Shown: piece after piece, positions 42,907-51,819 of the stretch | Layout of the letters: the number at the start of each line of letters is the position of its first letter | Numbering within the stretch: the first letter of the stretch is position 1 | Origin: UBA10908 sp964608965 | GTDB lineage: Bacteria > Bacillota > Clostridia > Peptostreptococcales > Anaerovoracaceae | Direction: 5' to 3' | DNA: 64,000 nucleotides | NCBI GenBank assembly: GCA_964608965.1 | Contig: CAZSPZ010000003.1 | Location: forward strand, 48,925 to 112,924 | Notes under the pieces: generated by a model | Told to the model about the DNA's origin: nothing | Databases searched by the model: none | What the model saw: the letters and a program-made list of their open reading frames with translations, nothing else | Made by a program: the position numbers and the translations under genes

Positions 42907-43478
42907 TCCTTTACCTCCTGAAGCGCAAGCTGGAGCGCTTTCATATTACCTTTGATCATTTCCGGCTTCGTTGCAAATTTGTGTTCATAAGACTTTTGCA
43001 TCTCTTCCAGAAAATCATCTTCGGGCATCAGGTTGCTGACCTTTATTACAGCTGCTAACATAGGAGAATTCGGGAAATAAATTCCCAGAGCTTCCAAAGA
43101 AACTTTGCGGGCATCAATGGTACATACTCTGCCTTTGTATCCTTTTAAAAGAGGAACTATCTCAGCTTTGTCTTTTGCTGTATTGATGATAACGGCTCCT
43201 TTTTCGGATAATCCGGCCGTGACGTCGATATCTCCAAGCAATGTTTCATCTACAACGACCACGTAATCTGGTTCGTAAATGTTAGAATGAACACGAATCG
43301 GCTTATCGCTGATTCTGTTGTAGGCGGTGATGGGTGCGCCCATGCGCTCGGGACCGTATTCCGGAAAACCCTGAACCTCGGCACCGGTGCTGAATGCAAC
43401 GTCTGCGAGCAGCAAAGCCGCAGTCTTAGCGCCTTGACCGCCACGACCGTGCCATCTGATTTCGGTTAAACCTTTCAT
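42903..43478 (-). CDS. porC: 2-Oxoacid:ferredoxin oxidoreductase gamma subunit (PorC-like)
   Basis: This 191-residue subunit begins with EIRWHGRGGQGAKTAALLLAD, the conserved gamma-subunit start, and has VQGFPEYGPERMGAPI. It is the first gene of the four-gene operon. The four-subunit form with separate small subunits is common in anaerobes. The set does not show directly whether the substrate is pyruvate or a branched or short 2-oxoacid. Confidence 0.93.
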   Translation of the reverse strand: MKGLTEIRWHGRGGQGAKTAALLLADVAFSTGAEVQGFPEYGPERMGAPITAYNRISDKPIRVHSNIYEPDYVVVVDETLLGDIDVTAGLSEKGAVIINTAKDKAEIVPLLKGYKGRVCTIDARKVSLEALGIYFPNSPMLAAVIKVSNLMPEDDFLEEMQKSYEHKFATKPEMIKGNMKALQLALQEVKE

Positions 43479-43599
43479 TAAAATACCTCCGGTTTATTAG
43501 TGTTGGTTACTTAGTAATATTTATTAAAATTTTATTCCCGCACAGTATACCATATTAGAATTTATAGGACTATGTAAAATAGTCTTTTTATGACATTTT

Positions 43600-44484
43600 T
43601 TATGCTTGGTTCAAAAATTCTTTTCGCAATAAGTTCACAAAGGCTTTTGTGTTCGCCTCGAATGCTGCCAATGGTTGATCTTCGTGTCCTTTTACTTTTG
43701 TTTCCCAGATTTTCTTTTGGCAACCTTTGACAATTTCTTCGTCTGAACGTCCTTCGGCCAAAAATGAAAGAACTAAATTTTTAAATGCGTCTGAACTTTC
43801 TACCGATAAGTCGAAAAACTCTTTCGGTGAAATTTCTTCCACTTTGCCGTAGTGAGAGACATAAATTGTCTGCGCATTCAAATCAGCGCATTTTCTTATG
43901 GATGTCATCGTTTCTTCGTAACCGGTCAATATCGATACATCGATCCAGGTCGGGTCGACATACACGCCGGTACTTTCGGATAAGAACAGTACCTTTTCCT
44001 CCGGTTCAAAGAAAGAAAGACAACATTTTGTATGGCCGGGAGTTTCGTATACCTGCAATTTTACAGAACCAAGATCAACGAGATCTCCCTCCTTTATTAT
44101 TACGTCAACAACAAGCGCATCTTCGTCGTAATCCTGTAAAATGGAATCTTTCCCTGCGTAAGCCTGTAACGCATCCTGGGAAAGTTGCCTCATCACTTTG
44201 CGCGCACCGGGCCGCTGCAAGACATACGCCGCATATTCGGAACCGTACACTTTGATTCGGGGATATTCTTTTCTTATGGCCGGAATGCCTCCCACGTGAT
44301 CATAATGCGTATGAGAAATCACTACAAAATCGAGCGGACGCGATCCAAGCGCTTCTTTAAGGAGTTTTACCGTCGTATCGGCACAATGGAACATCCCCGT
44401 ATCAAGAAGGACTGCTTTCTCTTTTGTAAAAAGCAAATACATATCGCAGCCTTTGCTGGGGACCAGTCGCTTCACATTCAACAC
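43600..44484 (-). CDS. MBL-fold metallo-hydrolase
   Basis: This 294-residue protein has the metallo-beta-lactamase metal motif SHTHYDHVGG (about 60-69), ETPGHTKCCLSF, ESTGV and a C-terminal VSHYG histidine. GTG at 44484 is preferred because GGAGGTG lies 5 bases ahead. The frame stays open to 44763 only because it runs through the methionine gamma-lyase gene. The substrate is not known. A role with thiol products of the neighbouring lyase, such as thioester or persulfide chemistry, is speculative. Confidence 0.82.
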   Translation of the reverse strand: MLNVKRLVPSKGCDMYLLFTKEKAVLLDTGMFHCADTTVKLLKEALGSRPLDFVVISHTHYDHVGGIPAIRKEYPRIKVYGSEYAAYVLQRPGARKVMRQLSQDALQAYAGKDSILQDYDEDALVVDVIIKEGDLVDLGSVKLQVYETPGHTKCCLSFFEPEEKVLFLSESTGVYVDPTWIDVSILTGYEETMTSIRKCADLNAQTIYVSHYGKVEEISPKEFFDLSVESSDAFKNLVLSFLAEGRSDEEIVKGCQKKIWETKVKGHEDQPLAAFEANTKAFVNLLRKEFLNQA

Positions 44485-44512
44485 AAGGACACCTCCATCA
44501 CGTTTTATGAAA

Positions 44513-44539
44513 ACTCGGAAGCCGGCGTGGCTTCCGAGT
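44513..44539 (-). terminator. Terminator after methionine gamma-lyase
   Basis: A perfect 11-base stem (ACTCGGAAGCC/GGCTTCCGAGT) with a 5-base loop is followed by TTTTCATAAAA on the minus strand. It sits between the lyase stop and the hydrolase start. Confidence 0.8.
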
Positions 44540-44564
44540 CTTATCGATTTTCTTGTTGTTATTC

Positions 44565-45761
44565 TTATTTTGTCGCTATGTCCAGAGCCTGCATCAAATC
44601 CCAGATAATATCGTCTGCATCTTCCAAACCGACAGACAAACGCACTAAACGCTTCGAGAAACCTGCGGCTTCCATCTGTTCGTCGTTGTATGTGGAATGT
44701 GTCATGGAACCCGGATGTTGAATCAACGTTTCGGCATCGCCAAGGCTTACAGCCAGTGTGCAAAGTTGAACATTATTCATCATCTTCTCTGCGATTTCCG
44801 GTGTTTCTGTATCAAAGGCAATCATACCACCAAATCCGGAAAGTTGCTTTTTCACAATTGCTGCATCCGGATGATTCTTGAGTCCGGGATAATAAACAGC
44901 CTTTATTCTCTTGTCTTTTTCAAGAGCCTCAGCAATTTTAAGCGCATTCGCACAGTGCTTTTCCATTCTGATGCTCAGCGTTTTTAAACCTCTATTGATA
45001 AGGAACGCCTCCTGAGGACCAAGAACCGAGCCTGTTAAATCTTTTAATCCGACGCCCTTAATCGTTGCCATAAGTGCTGCAGAAGATGCGGAAAATCCTG
45101 CGATGACATCGCCATGACCATTCAGATATTTTGTTGCACTGTGCACAACGATATCTGCGCCCAGGGACAAAGGTTTGCAAATTAATCCTGTTGCAAATGT
45201 GTTGTCTACAACAACGATACAGTCTTTATTCGTATTGTGAGCCATTGTCGCGATTTCTTTAATATCAACAACCTTCATTGTCGGGTTGGCGATTGTTTCG
45301 AAATAGACCATATCAGTTTTCTTTGCCAAAGCTTTCTTGACTGCTACAAGATCTCTGAAGTCAACGAATTCAACATCGATTCCGAATTGCGGGAGCTTGT
45401 GGCTAAACAATGCGAATGTGCAGCCATATAAAGCTTTGTCGGCTACGAGTCTGTCACCGGACTTCAGGAAAGTTGTAGTAGATGCGGATATTGCGCCCAT
45501 ACCTGATGAAAATGCACATGCGGCTTCTGCCTCTTCTAAAAGTGCGATTTTTTCCTCGATCAGTGTTGTAGTCGGAGAGCCTAATCTTGCGTAAATATAG
45601 CCACTCTCTTTACCTGCAAAGCGGGCAGCACCCTGTGCCGTATTTTCGAATTCGAAAGTTGATGTCTGGAAAATAGGCATCTGTAAAGACCCAAACGGGT
45701 TCATTTCATGTTTTTCGCCATGGATAATCTTTGTACCCAAAGCAAACTCTCTTTTGCTCAT
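44565..45761 (-). CDS. megL: Methionine gamma-lyase
   Basis: This 398-residue PLP enzyme of the Cys/Met metabolism family has the Schiff-base lysine in SATKYLNGHGDV (about 207-218), YIYARLGSPTTTLIEEK and DNTFAT. The cysteine in ALYGCTF (about residue 115) and GLKDLTGSVLGP are typical of methionine gamma-lyases. It splits methionine to methanethiol, ammonia and 2-oxobutyrate. The por operon nearby could oxidise 2-oxobutyrate to propionyl-CoA. Cystathionine gamma-lyase activity is the alternative. Confidence 0.9.
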   Translation of the reverse strand: MSKREFALGTKIIHGEKHEMNPFGSLQMPIFQTSTFEFENTAQGAARFAGKESGYIYARLGSPTTTLIEEKIALLEEAEAACAFSSGMGAISASTTTFLKSGDRLVADKALYGCTFALFSHKLPQFGIDVEFVDFRDLVAVKKALAKKTDMVYFETIANPTMKVVDIKEIATMAHNTNKDCIVVVDNTFATGLICKPLSLGADIVVHSATKYLNGHGDVIAGFSASSAALMATIKGVGLKDLTGSVLGPQEAFLINRGLKTLSIRMEKHCANALKIAEALEKDKRIKAVYYPGLKNHPDAAIVKKQLSGFGGMIAFDTETPEIAEKMMNNVQLCTLAVSLGDAETLIQHPGSMTHSTYNDEQMEAAGFSKRLVRLSVGLEDADDIIWDLMQALDIATK

Positions 45762-45811
45762 TCTTATTCTCCTTTTTCATGCAAATGAATTGCAGATATA
45801 TGTACATTTGA

Positions 45812-45840
45812 ATTATATGTCTTTAACCTCTCAATATCAA
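45812..45840 (-). promoter_or_regulatory. Promoter of the methionine gamma-lyase gene
   Basis: TTGATA (45835-45840) and TATAAT (45812-45817) are separated by 17 bases, about 50 bases before the start codon. Confidence 0.78.
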
Positions 45841-45901
45841 GTTCAAACCGTATTTTGGTGAAAAAAGTAAATATTTTCGCAATTTCAAAATAGACAAAAA
45901 A

Positions 45902-45935
45902 ACATCCCGCAAAGCAATATATATCTGCAGGATGT
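45902..45935 (-). terminator. Terminator of rnpB
   Basis: ACATCC-GCA pairs with TGC-GGATGT around an AT-rich loop, followed by seven T on the minus strand, just after the 3' end of the RNase P RNA. Confidence 0.8.
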
Positions 45936-45944
45936 CAAAACAAT

Positions 45945-46320
45945 ATGAGTAATCCTATAAGCCGGGTTCTGTATTCGGCAATCATCTATCTTGGCATACT
46001 GTTGCCAGCATGCTCATGCGACCTACCTTCCGGGAAGCGACGGGCAGCCGCCTTTCAGGCACTTTACGCAAACGCGCAGTTACCTCCCTACTTGGTCTTG
46101 CTCCGAATGGGGTTTACATTGACGCGGGATCGTTACCGACCCGCCGGTGAGCTCTTACCTCGCCTTTTCACCCTTACCGCTTTCGCGGCGGTTGTTTTCT
46201 GTTGCACTATCCTTAGGGTCACCCCCACCGGACGTTATCCGGCATCCTCGCCCTTTGGAGCCCGGACTTTCCTCATGAAACGGAATTCCTTCCGCTCACG
46301 CGACTGCCTGGATTACTCAT
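45945..46320 (-). ncRNA. rnpB: RNase P RNA
   Basis: The 5' ATGAGTAATCC and 3' GGATTACTCAT form the P1 stem. Conserved blocks are present in order on the minus strand: GAGGAAAGTCCGGGCTCC near the 5' end, CAGAAAAC in the middle, and AGAACCCGGCTTATAGG near the 3' end. The length of about 376 bases and the layout look like the ancestral A type and not the Bacillus B type. The RNA removes 5' leaders from tRNA precursors. A reading frame on the opposite strand is a shadow of this RNA. Confidence 0.96.
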
Positions 46321-46331
46321 GGGTTTTCATT

Positions 46332-47129
46332 TTATATAACAAAGTCGTAAGGGTTTTGATTTACGTCGGACGCGATGACGGTTAATTCGTCCCCGCCCTT
46401 CTGACGCAGCTGCTGCACCATGTTTTCAACAAAGATATACTCTGTTCCGTAATGGCCTGCATCAATAATGCATATACCTGACTCTTTTGCTTTTTGCGCA
46501 TCGTGGTGCTTGATATCTCCGCTGATAAAGACGTCTGCTTTTGCTGCGACAGCCCCGGCAAAATATTCGCCTCCGGCGCCGGTGCAAACGGCCACTTTCT
46601 GAATCAGTCTGCTGGAATCGCCGGATATTTTTATGCCTCCTGGATTTCCGAGGACGTCGACTAAACGCTTCAAAAATTCGGAAAGAAACACCGGTTCGGG
46701 AAGTGTGCCGATTCTGGCCATGGCGGATTCCTCAAAACCTTTACCCGGCATGTTCAGTCTCGAAAAGCGCTGAACACCCAGTAAATTCATCAATTGATCG
46801 TTGTTTCCGTTTCTGGCAGAGTCAAAGCATGTATGCGATGCATAGACAGAAATTCCGTTTCTGATCAGCCTGATGATATAATCCCCTTCCACCTGTTTAC
46901 AGTCAACTGCGCGAATCGGTTCAAATATTAAAGGATGATGGACGACAATCATGTTTGTTTTTTTTGATATCGCCTCTTCGATCACATCCCCTGTGATTTC
47001 CAGGGCTACCAGAATTCTGCTTACTTCCTGGTTTCCATAGTCGATTTGAAGGCCTGAATTATCCCATGCCTCCTGAGAAGAAATCGGGGCTATTTCGTCC
47101 ATGAGCTGCAACCATTCCGACATTTTCAT
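46332..47129 (-). CDS. Nif3-like dinuclear metal-centre protein
   Basis: This 265-residue protein of the YbgI/Nif3 family has DNSGLQIDYGN near the N-terminus, the metal-binding VVHHPLIFEP (about 62-71), SHTCFDSA, and the C-terminal SGDIKHHDAQKAKE and DAGHYGTE. It was once annotated as GTP cyclohydrolase I type 2; its true role is unsettled. ATG at 47129 overlaps trmK by 4 bases, and AAAGGA lies 10 bases ahead. Confidence 0.92.
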   Translation of the reverse strand: MKMSEWLQLMDEIAPISSQEAWDNSGLQIDYGNQEVSRILVALEITGDVIEEAISKKTNMIVVHHPLIFEPIRAVDCKQVEGDYIIRLIRNGISVYASHTCFDSARNGNNDQLMNLLGVQRFSRLNMPGKGFEESAMARIGTLPEPVFLSEFLKRLVDVLGNPGGIKISGDSSRLIQKVAVCTGAGGEYFAGAVAAKADVFISGDIKHHDAQKAKESGICIIDAGHYGTEYIFVENMVQQLRQKGGDELTVIASDVNQNPYDFVI

Positions 47130-47836
47130 AACTGTGCTTTCCTTTCTAGTAATTGATGGATTCGGTTTTCTGCAGTCGCCGGTGTCATCGTGGGACATTT
47201 TGATTTTGACTTCATAACATTGTCCGAAATGTCTTGTGCTTGCCTGATCTTCTTATCCACAAACAGCCCAAGAAGCGGATCCTTGCATTGAAACAACAAG
47301 GGAGGAATCTCATAATCCATTTCGCAACAAAACACTTCTTTATCAGGCCATGACTCGCCGGGCAATGCCGTAATGATTTCACAAACTCTGCCTCTTTCGA
47401 CGGAAAGTTTTTCGTTTATGATGGAAAACCCGTTGTTGTTCAACCACTCTCGCAGTTCATCCGCAGCCGTTCTGGGCTGCAAGATAAATCTCTTGAATGT
47501 TCTCGTTTTTTGTATTTCTCGCTCAAGAATATCCGATATCAACAATCCGCCCATACCGGCTATAATCACTGTATCGACTTCTCCCGGTTTTAAAACGGAA
47601 AGACCGTCGCCCAGCCTGATATCGGAGATGGCCGCAAGAAGATTGAATTTTTCCAAATTCATTCTTGCCTTATGTAAAGGTCCCTCTTTACTGTCCGTCA
47701 ATATTACCTTGGGAGAAATCCCATTTTTATAGAGGTAAATCGGTATGATCGCATGATCCGTTCCAATATCGGCAATTGTTTCTCCCGACATTACCTGGTC
47801 GATTATGGCTTTCATTCTTGCCGATGGCTTCATCAT
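47126..47836 (-). CDS. trmK: tRNA (adenine-22-N1)-methyltransferase
   Basis: This 236-residue SAM-dependent enzyme of the TrmK/YqfN family makes m1A22 in tRNA. The Rossmann motif ADIGTDHAIIPIYL (about 22-35), GDGLSVL and the catalytic-region IIAGMGGLLI are visible. The order rpoD-trmK-nif3 is the standard Firmicute arrangement. It starts 5 bases after the rpoD stop. Confidence 0.93.
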   Translation of the reverse strand: MMKPSARMKAIIDQVMSGETIADIGTDHAIIPIYLYKNGISPKVILTDSKEGPLHKARMNLEKFNLLAAISDIRLGDGLSVLKPGEVDTVIIAGMGGLLISDILEREIQKTRTFKRFILQPRTAADELREWLNNNGFSIINEKLSVERGRVCEIITALPGESWPDKEVFCCEMDYEIPPLLFQCKDPLLGLFVDKKIRQAQDISDNVMKSKSKCPTMTPATAENRIHQLLERKAQL

Positions 47837-47841
47837 TCGAA

Positions 47842-48973
47842 TTACTCCAGGTAATCTCTCAATCTCTTGCTGCGGTTGGGGTGTCTAAGTTTGCGAAGAG
47901 CTTTCGCCTCTATTTGACGTATGCGCTCTCTTGTGACTTTAAACTGCTGCCCGACTTCTTCTAAAGTTCTTGCACGACCGTCATCTAATCCAAAGCGTAA
48001 TCGGAGCACTTCCTGCTCTCTTTCGGTCAACGTGGATAAAACTTCCACGAGCTGCTCTTTTAACATGGAAAATGCAGCCGCATCCGCCGGAGAAGGAACA
48101 TCTTCGTCGGGAATGAAATCTCCCAAATGGCTGTCTTCTTCCTCGCCGATAGGAGTTTCCAGAGAAACCGGTTCCTGGGCGATTTTAGAAATCTCCCTGA
48201 CTTTCTCCACGCTGATTTCCATCTCTTCGGCTATTTCTTCGGGCGTTGGATCCCTTCCGAATTCCTGCAGGAGCTGGCGTGTAATCCTGATTTGTTTGTT
48301 GATGGTTTCCACCATATGAACAGGTATTCTGATTGTGCGCGCCTGATCCGCTATGGAGCGGGTAATCGCCTGCCTGATCCACCAAGTGGCATACGTGCTG
48401 AATNNNNNNNNNNTTATCCACGGCTTTAATAAGACCGAGGTTTCCTTCTTGTATCAGGTCAAGGAAAAGCATGCCTCTTCCGACATAGCGTTTTGCAATG
48501 CTCACGACAAGCCTTAAATTGGCTTCGCAAAGCTTTTGTTTAGCCTCTTCGTCTCCCAGTTCCATCCTCTGCGCAAGATCCATTTCTTCGTCTGCGGAGA
48601 GAAGTGAGACTTTACCGATTTCTTTCAGGTACATGCGCACCGGATCATCCACTGCCACGCCCTTTGGTACGGCCTCCAAATCATCATCCGAAGCTTCTGC
48701 CACAATCTCTTCCAAAACGGCCTCGTCTGCAGGCTCAATGGCAATAATTTCAAAGTCTTCCGGGTTGGCCTCTGTCATGACCTCCACGCCCGAAGCTTCC
48801 AAATCATCGTAGACTGCATCCTTTTGAGAAACATCGAATTCCAACTCGGAAAGCGTGTCCTCTACTTCCCTGAATGTTATAGTCCCCTGTTTTCTCGCTT
48901 TTTCCATAAAGGAAGTGAGTTGTTCGTACCTTTTTTCATCGTTTATATCAATTTCATAAGACAATGTTATCAC
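47842..48973 (-). CDS. rpoD: RNA polymerase housekeeping sigma factor SigA, split by assembly gap
   Basis: The N-terminal part (48414-48973) has an acidic region 1 and region 1.2 (DDPVRMYLKEIG), then EANLRLVVSIAKRYVGRGM and DLIQEGNLGLIKAVD. After 10 Ns the C-terminal part continues with FSTYATWWIRQAITRS, region 3 and region 4 (TEREQEVLRLRFGLDDG, TRERIRQIEAKALRKLRHP). The reading frame appears to shift across the Ns, but family conservation (KFEYRKGYK expected) predicts 24 missing bases instead of 10. The gene is therefore intact in the cell. GTG at 48973 follows the dnaG stop by one base; TTG at 48964 is an alternative. Confidence 0.95.
48404..48413. other. Assembly gap (10 N) inside rpoD
   Basis: Ten unknown bases lie inside the most conserved part of sigma region 2. 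The flanks read AVD plus two bases of a Lys codon on one side and the last base of a codon before FSTYATWW on the other. The missing piece should be about 24 bases. Confidence 0.95.
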
Positions 48974-48974
48974 C

Positions 48975-50732
48975 CTACCTTTTTTGCATTTGTTGTATCG
49001 ACATGAATTCTTTCATCAAATCGTCCAGTCGCTCCTGATTCATCCCCTCCTCGGCCAGGGACAACACATTGATTATTTCGTTCTTTCTTTTTTCCAGTCT
49101 TCGCTCCTGCAGCTTTGCGATGCAGTCTTCAAAAGCATGTTCGTCTTTTTCTCCGAATTGAACATCACGGATGATATCGTCCAGATAGGCCAATTCTTCC
49201 TCTTCCAGCACTTCTCTAAGAGAAAGTGTATCGAAATCTATGTCTTCTTCGTACATATCTCTCAAAATTGAAATCAATTTCATACCGGTGAGAGTGACAA
49301 TCGCTTCCGGATAATCTTCTATGGCCGGAAGGTAATCGCTTTTCAAAAGGATCAGTCGAACAAGCATTCGTTCAAGGAAAAGTGCACCTTCGTCCGCAAC
49401 GGTTTTTTCTTCGGCCGGTTGTCTCTGGCTGTATGGAACAACTTCTGCCGTCAACTTATCCTCGTCCTTATATACTTCTCTTCTAAGCGCTCCCTCGGAT
49501 ATATTGTTCTCTCTGGCGATTTTTTGAATATATAAATCCGCTTCCACAGGGGTGAGCTGACTTAAGATTTCCGCAGCCTTTTGAAGAAATTTTACGCTTT
49601 GCACAGTATCCGCCGGTTTATATTTCATTTTTAACAGCGTGATTTTATAATCGATATCCGGCATGGATTTTTTGTTCAGAAGGTCAATAAATTCATCTCT
49701 TCCATGCTTTTTGATGTATTCGTCCGGATCTTTCCCGTCGTTGACATGAAGAACTTTCACATCCAAGCCTTCTGCTCTTAATATGTCAATTCCGCGCAAA
49801 GCGGCATTGACACCCGAAGCGTCTGCGTCGTAACATAAAATTACTTTTTCCGTGTAACGCTTGAGCAGTTTTGCCTGCTGGGTGGTGAGTGCCGTCCCAA
49901 GAGAAGCCACTGCGTTTTTTACGCCATGCTGGTAAAGCCCTATCACATCCATGTAACCTTCTACCAGAATCGCATACCCTTCTTTTTGTATTTCACTCCT
50001 CGTCAGATTCAAGCCGAAAAGGTTATACTTTTTTTGAAAGATAAAGGACTCTTGAGAATTTAAATATTTAGGTTCACCTTCTCCGATGACGCGCCCTCCG
50101 AAGCCTATCACTTTCCCTCTGGTATTGATGATGGGAAATATGACGCGGTTTCTGAATTTATCGTACACCTTGCCGTTTTTTTCCGAAGCCAGCCCTAACT
50201 CAACCATCATATCTTTTGGCACACCGTTTTTTAAAAGATAATCCGTAAGACTGTTCCATTCTTCGTCCGCATAACCTATGCCGAATGTTTGTAAAATTTT
50301 CGGCTCAATTCCTCTGTTCTTCATATAGGAAAAGCCGGGATTTGCCTTCTTTGTAAAAGAATCGTAATAGAAACGGGCAGCCTGCCTGTTTACTTCGTAA
50401 TAACCATCCTTTTTTTTGCCTTGCTCGGAGTAAGATGAGGATATCTCTATTCCGTATTGGTTTGCAAGACGTTCTACAGCCTCCGGAAAGGTAAGATTGT
50501 AGTATTTTTTTACAAACTCAATCACATCGCCGGAAGCGCCACAGCCAAAACAGGTGAAAATTTGTTTTGGTTCCGACACAACAAAAGAAGGTGTTTTTTC
50601 ATTATGAAACGGGCATACTCCCTTATAGTTGCTACCCGTTCTTTTCAGGGTGACAAGAGAGGAAACCACATCGACAATGTTACACCTGCTTTTAATCTCG
50701 TCTATGGCTGAATTGTATGTCTGCTGCGCCAC
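48975..50732 (-). CDS. dnaG: DNA primase
   Basis: The protein has 585 residues. The order is a CHC2 zinc ribbon (CPFHNEKTPSF, FTCFGCGASGDVIEF), a TOPRIM catalytic core (LVEGYMDVIGLYQHG, CYDADASG) and a C-terminal helicase-binding region. It makes RNA primers at replication forks. GTG at 50732 has GGAGGGTG 6 bases ahead and is preferred over GTG at 50738, which lies inside that site. It forms the macromolecular-synthesis operon with rpoD. Confidence 0.95.
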   Translation of the reverse strand: MAQQTYNSAIDEIKSRCNIVDVVSSLVTLKRTGSNYKGVCPFHNEKTPSFVVSEPKQIFTCFGCGASGDVIEFVKKYYNLTFPEAVERLANQYGIEISSSYSEQGKKKDGYYEVNRQAARFYYDSFTKKANPGFSYMKNRGIEPKILQTFGIGYADEEWNSLTDYLLKNGVPKDMMVELGLASEKNGKVYDKFRNRVIFPIINTRGKVIGFGGRVIGEGEPKYLNSQESFIFQKKYNLFGLNLTRSEIQKEGYAILVEGYMDVIGLYQHGVKNAVASLGTALTTQQAKLLKRYTEKVILCYDADASGVNAALRGIDILRAEGLDVKVLHVNDGKDPDEYIKKHGRDEFIDLLNKKSMPDIDYKITLLKMKYKPADTVQSVKFLQKAAEILSQLTPVEADLYIQKIARENNISEGALRREVYKDEDKLTAEVVPYSQRQPAEEKTVADEGALFLERMLVRLILLKSDYLPAIEDYPEAIVTLTGMKLISILRDMYEEDIDFDTLSLREVLEEEELAYLDDIIRDVQFGEKDEHAFEDCIAKLQERRLEKRKNEIINVLSLAEEGMNQERLDDLMKEFMSIQQMQKR

Positions 50733-50804
50733 GTTCACCCTCCGATAAATGCACTCGGTTTAAGTATTCGACGGAGCAAGAGCATTTCCTTTATATTTAT
50801 TGAA

Positions 50805-51818
50805 TTATTTTTTCCATCCTTCCGGAACAAAAATCGCTGTATAAAGATTAATTGCATAGCGATCTGTCATATTCGCGATGTGGTCTTTCACCACTTCTTC
50901 CAAGCCGTCCGTCAAAATCATTTCCTGCTGTTCTTTGGGAAGTCGATCTTGATGCTCCAAAAAGTAATCATATAACGAAAACATCAGGTTTTTTATTTTC
51001 TCTAGCTGCGTGTCCTGCTTCACTACGGGATTTCGGTACACGTTTTCGAACATAAAATTGCGGAGTTCGTTCATGTATTTTTCCGCATCAAAAGATTGAT
51101 AAATTTGGGATTTTCCATCGCTGTTTTCCACCAGATCAAAAACTAACTTGTTTATTCTGGAGCGATGATCTTTACCGAGAAATTCTATGCATTCTTTCGG
51201 TAAATCTTCAGCAAAAATAATGCCGCCGCGTATGGCGTCATCTATATCGTGATTGATGTAGGCGATCCGGTCGGATATCCTTACGATTTGACCTTCCAGC
51301 GTAAAGGGAAGCTGCGTGCCGGTGTGATTGAGTATCCCGTCTCTTACTTCCATTGTCAGGTTCATGGGGTTCCCTTTCGCGTTGCGTTCCAAAACATCTA
51401 CGACACGAAGGCTCTGCACATTATGGGCAAAACCGTTGGGATGACGCTCGTTTAGAAACATTTCACCATTGTGTCCAAAAGGCGTATGTCCAAGGTCGTG
51501 ACCCATCGCGATTGCTTCGGTAAGGTCTTCGTTTAACTCAAGCGATCTGGCGCAAGTCCTTGCAATCTGAGAAACTTCCAGCGTATGTGTCAATCTGGTT
51601 CGGAAATGATCCCCTTCCGGCGACAAAAAAACCTGTGTTTTATGCATTAATCGCCTTAAAGATTTTGAATGAATGATCCGATCTCTGTCTCGTTGAAATT
51701 CCGTGCGAAGTTCGCACGATTCTTCTTGGACGGCTCTGCCCTTTGTTTCTGCCGATTTGGCTGCAAAGGGAGACAATCTTTCAAATTCAAGTTTTTCCAG
51801 CGCTTCTCTTAACAGCAT
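50805..51818 (-). CDS. dgt: dGTPase-like HD-domain triphosphohydrolase
   Basis: This 337-residue HD-superfamily protein has RDRDRIIHSKSLRRLMHKTQVF, then THTLEVSQIA (first metal His), AMGHDLGHTPFGH (HD motif, about 105-117) and SDRIAYINHDIDDAI. The family splits dNTPs to deoxynucleosides and triphosphate and so limits dNTP pools. ATG at 51818 overlaps the region of the dut stop by position only (adjacent), with a weak GGGGG site. Together with dut it forms a nucleotide-pool-cleaning pair in front of dnaG. Confidence 0.9.
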   Translation of the reverse strand: MLLREALEKLEFERLSPFAAKSAETKGRAVQEESCELRTEFQRDRDRIIHSKSLRRLMHKTQVFLSPEGDHFRTRLTHTLEVSQIARTCARSLELNEDLTEAIAMGHDLGHTPFGHNGEMFLNERHPNGFAHNVQSLRVVDVLERNAKGNPMNLTMEVRDGILNHTGTQLPFTLEGQIVRISDRIAYINHDIDDAIRGGIIFAEDLPKECIEFLGKDHRSRINKLVFDLVENSDGKSQIYQSFDAEKYMNELRNFMFENVYRNPVVKQDTQLEKIKNLMFSLYDYFLEHQDRLPKEQQEMILTDGLEEVVKDHIANMTDRYAINLYTAIFVPEGWKK

Positions 51819-51819
51819 C

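Noticed and set aside
44485..44763. N-terminal extension of the MBL-fold hydrolase
   Set aside because: The extension overlaps the methionine gamma-lyase gene and its terminator, and a good ribosome-binding site precedes GTG at 44484.
45945..46385. Open reading frame of about 146 codons on the plus strand
   Set aside because: It lies antisense to the RNase P RNA gene, whose conserved blocks and P1 stem are clear on the minus strand.
47842..48973. rpoD as a broken gene or two genes
   Set aside because: The break coincides exactly with a run of Ns, and both parts align with one sigma factor.
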